Source: Marsupella aquatica
Taxonomy: Eukaryota; Marchantiophyta
Direction of reading: 5' to 3'
NCBI GenBank assembly: GCA_973895155.1
Contig: OZ316897.1
Span: forward strand, 9,362,001-9,426,000
Length of the DNA stretch: 64,000 nucleotides
Part shown: positions 63,898 through 64,000 of the stretch, piece after piece
Layout of the letters: every line of letters starts with the position of its first letter
Numbering within the stretch: the first letter of the stretch is position 1
The notes under the pieces: model-generated
The model's database searches: none
What the model saw: the letters and a program-made list of their open reading frames with translations, nothing else
What the model was told of the DNA's origin: nothing
Program-made: the position numbers and the translations under genes

Positions 63898-64000
63898 GTA
63901 ATAAACAATGACGACATTGAAGGATTCTTGAATTTTATTTGGTAGCCCATACCAACATTCTAGCGCTTGTAGTGTCAGACCAAAATGCCTTATTCGTCAT

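Noticed and set aside
1-64000. tRNA, rRNA or other structural RNA genes
   Set aside because: None were recognised on reading; a dedicated scan (tRNAscan-SE, Infernal) could not be run.

Overview
This is nuclear DNA of a land plant: spliced genes with GT-AG introns, plant-type LTR retrotransposons (Copia with a TGGTATCAGAGC primer site; Ty3/Gypsy of the Athila/Tat type with a tRNA-Asp-like primer site) and little single-copy sequence. The density of nested, partly young retroelements suggests a large, transposon-rich genome. A non-flowering plant such as a fern or lycophyte is a guess; the sequence does not prove the species.

Layout. 1-2860: a TATA-containing start, an unrecognised short ORF and an unrecognised decayed coding stretch. 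2862-8523: 'copia1' (minus), frameshifted, carrying a 668-bp DNA-transposon-like insertion. 9135-11885: an apparently intact five-exon host gene (minus) of the plant DUF220/START-like family. 12000-15000: gene-free DNA with a ~1-kb foldback element. 15769-21107: 'gypsy1' (minus), degenerate, followed by another gag fragment (21790-22655). 22945-27893: 'copia2' (minus), lacking RT/RNase H, with a 347-bp MITE and a possible captured host exon. 28480-30487: 'gypsy3' (plus), decayed.

30490-59060 is a nested stack. An old copia ('copia3') was split twice. One insertion is 'copia4' (30490-42599). Copia4 itself carries a 304-bp MITE with 9-bp target duplications and a young plus-strand copia, 'copia5' (31794-38256, TSD TACAA, duplicated 5' LTR). 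The other insertion is the young, 13.6-kb Athila/Tat-type 'gypsy2' (43834-57445, TSD ATTGC, two 1716-bp LTRs). 59020-61700 holds a LINE reverse-transcriptase remnant with a 21-base C run and two tandem-repeat arrays. 62488-64000 is the start of a plus-strand aldo-keto reductase gene that runs off the window.

The most interesting object is gypsy2. Its U3 carries about a dozen copies of a 19-bp palindrome just upstream of a TATA box. The same palindrome recurs between pol and an extra 3' ORF (ORF3), next to an internal copy of the polypurine-tract region. This looks like a captured ORF3 with its own LTR-derived promoter module. A second retropepsin-like domain lies between the primer site and gag, and gag-protease and pol are separated by a single in-frame UGA.

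How the parts work together: gypsy2 and copia5 look recently active. Copia5 has only two in-frame stops and gypsy2 is nearly open throughout. The other elements are decayed hosts for later insertions. The two host genes at the edges of the TE block appear unrelated to each other.
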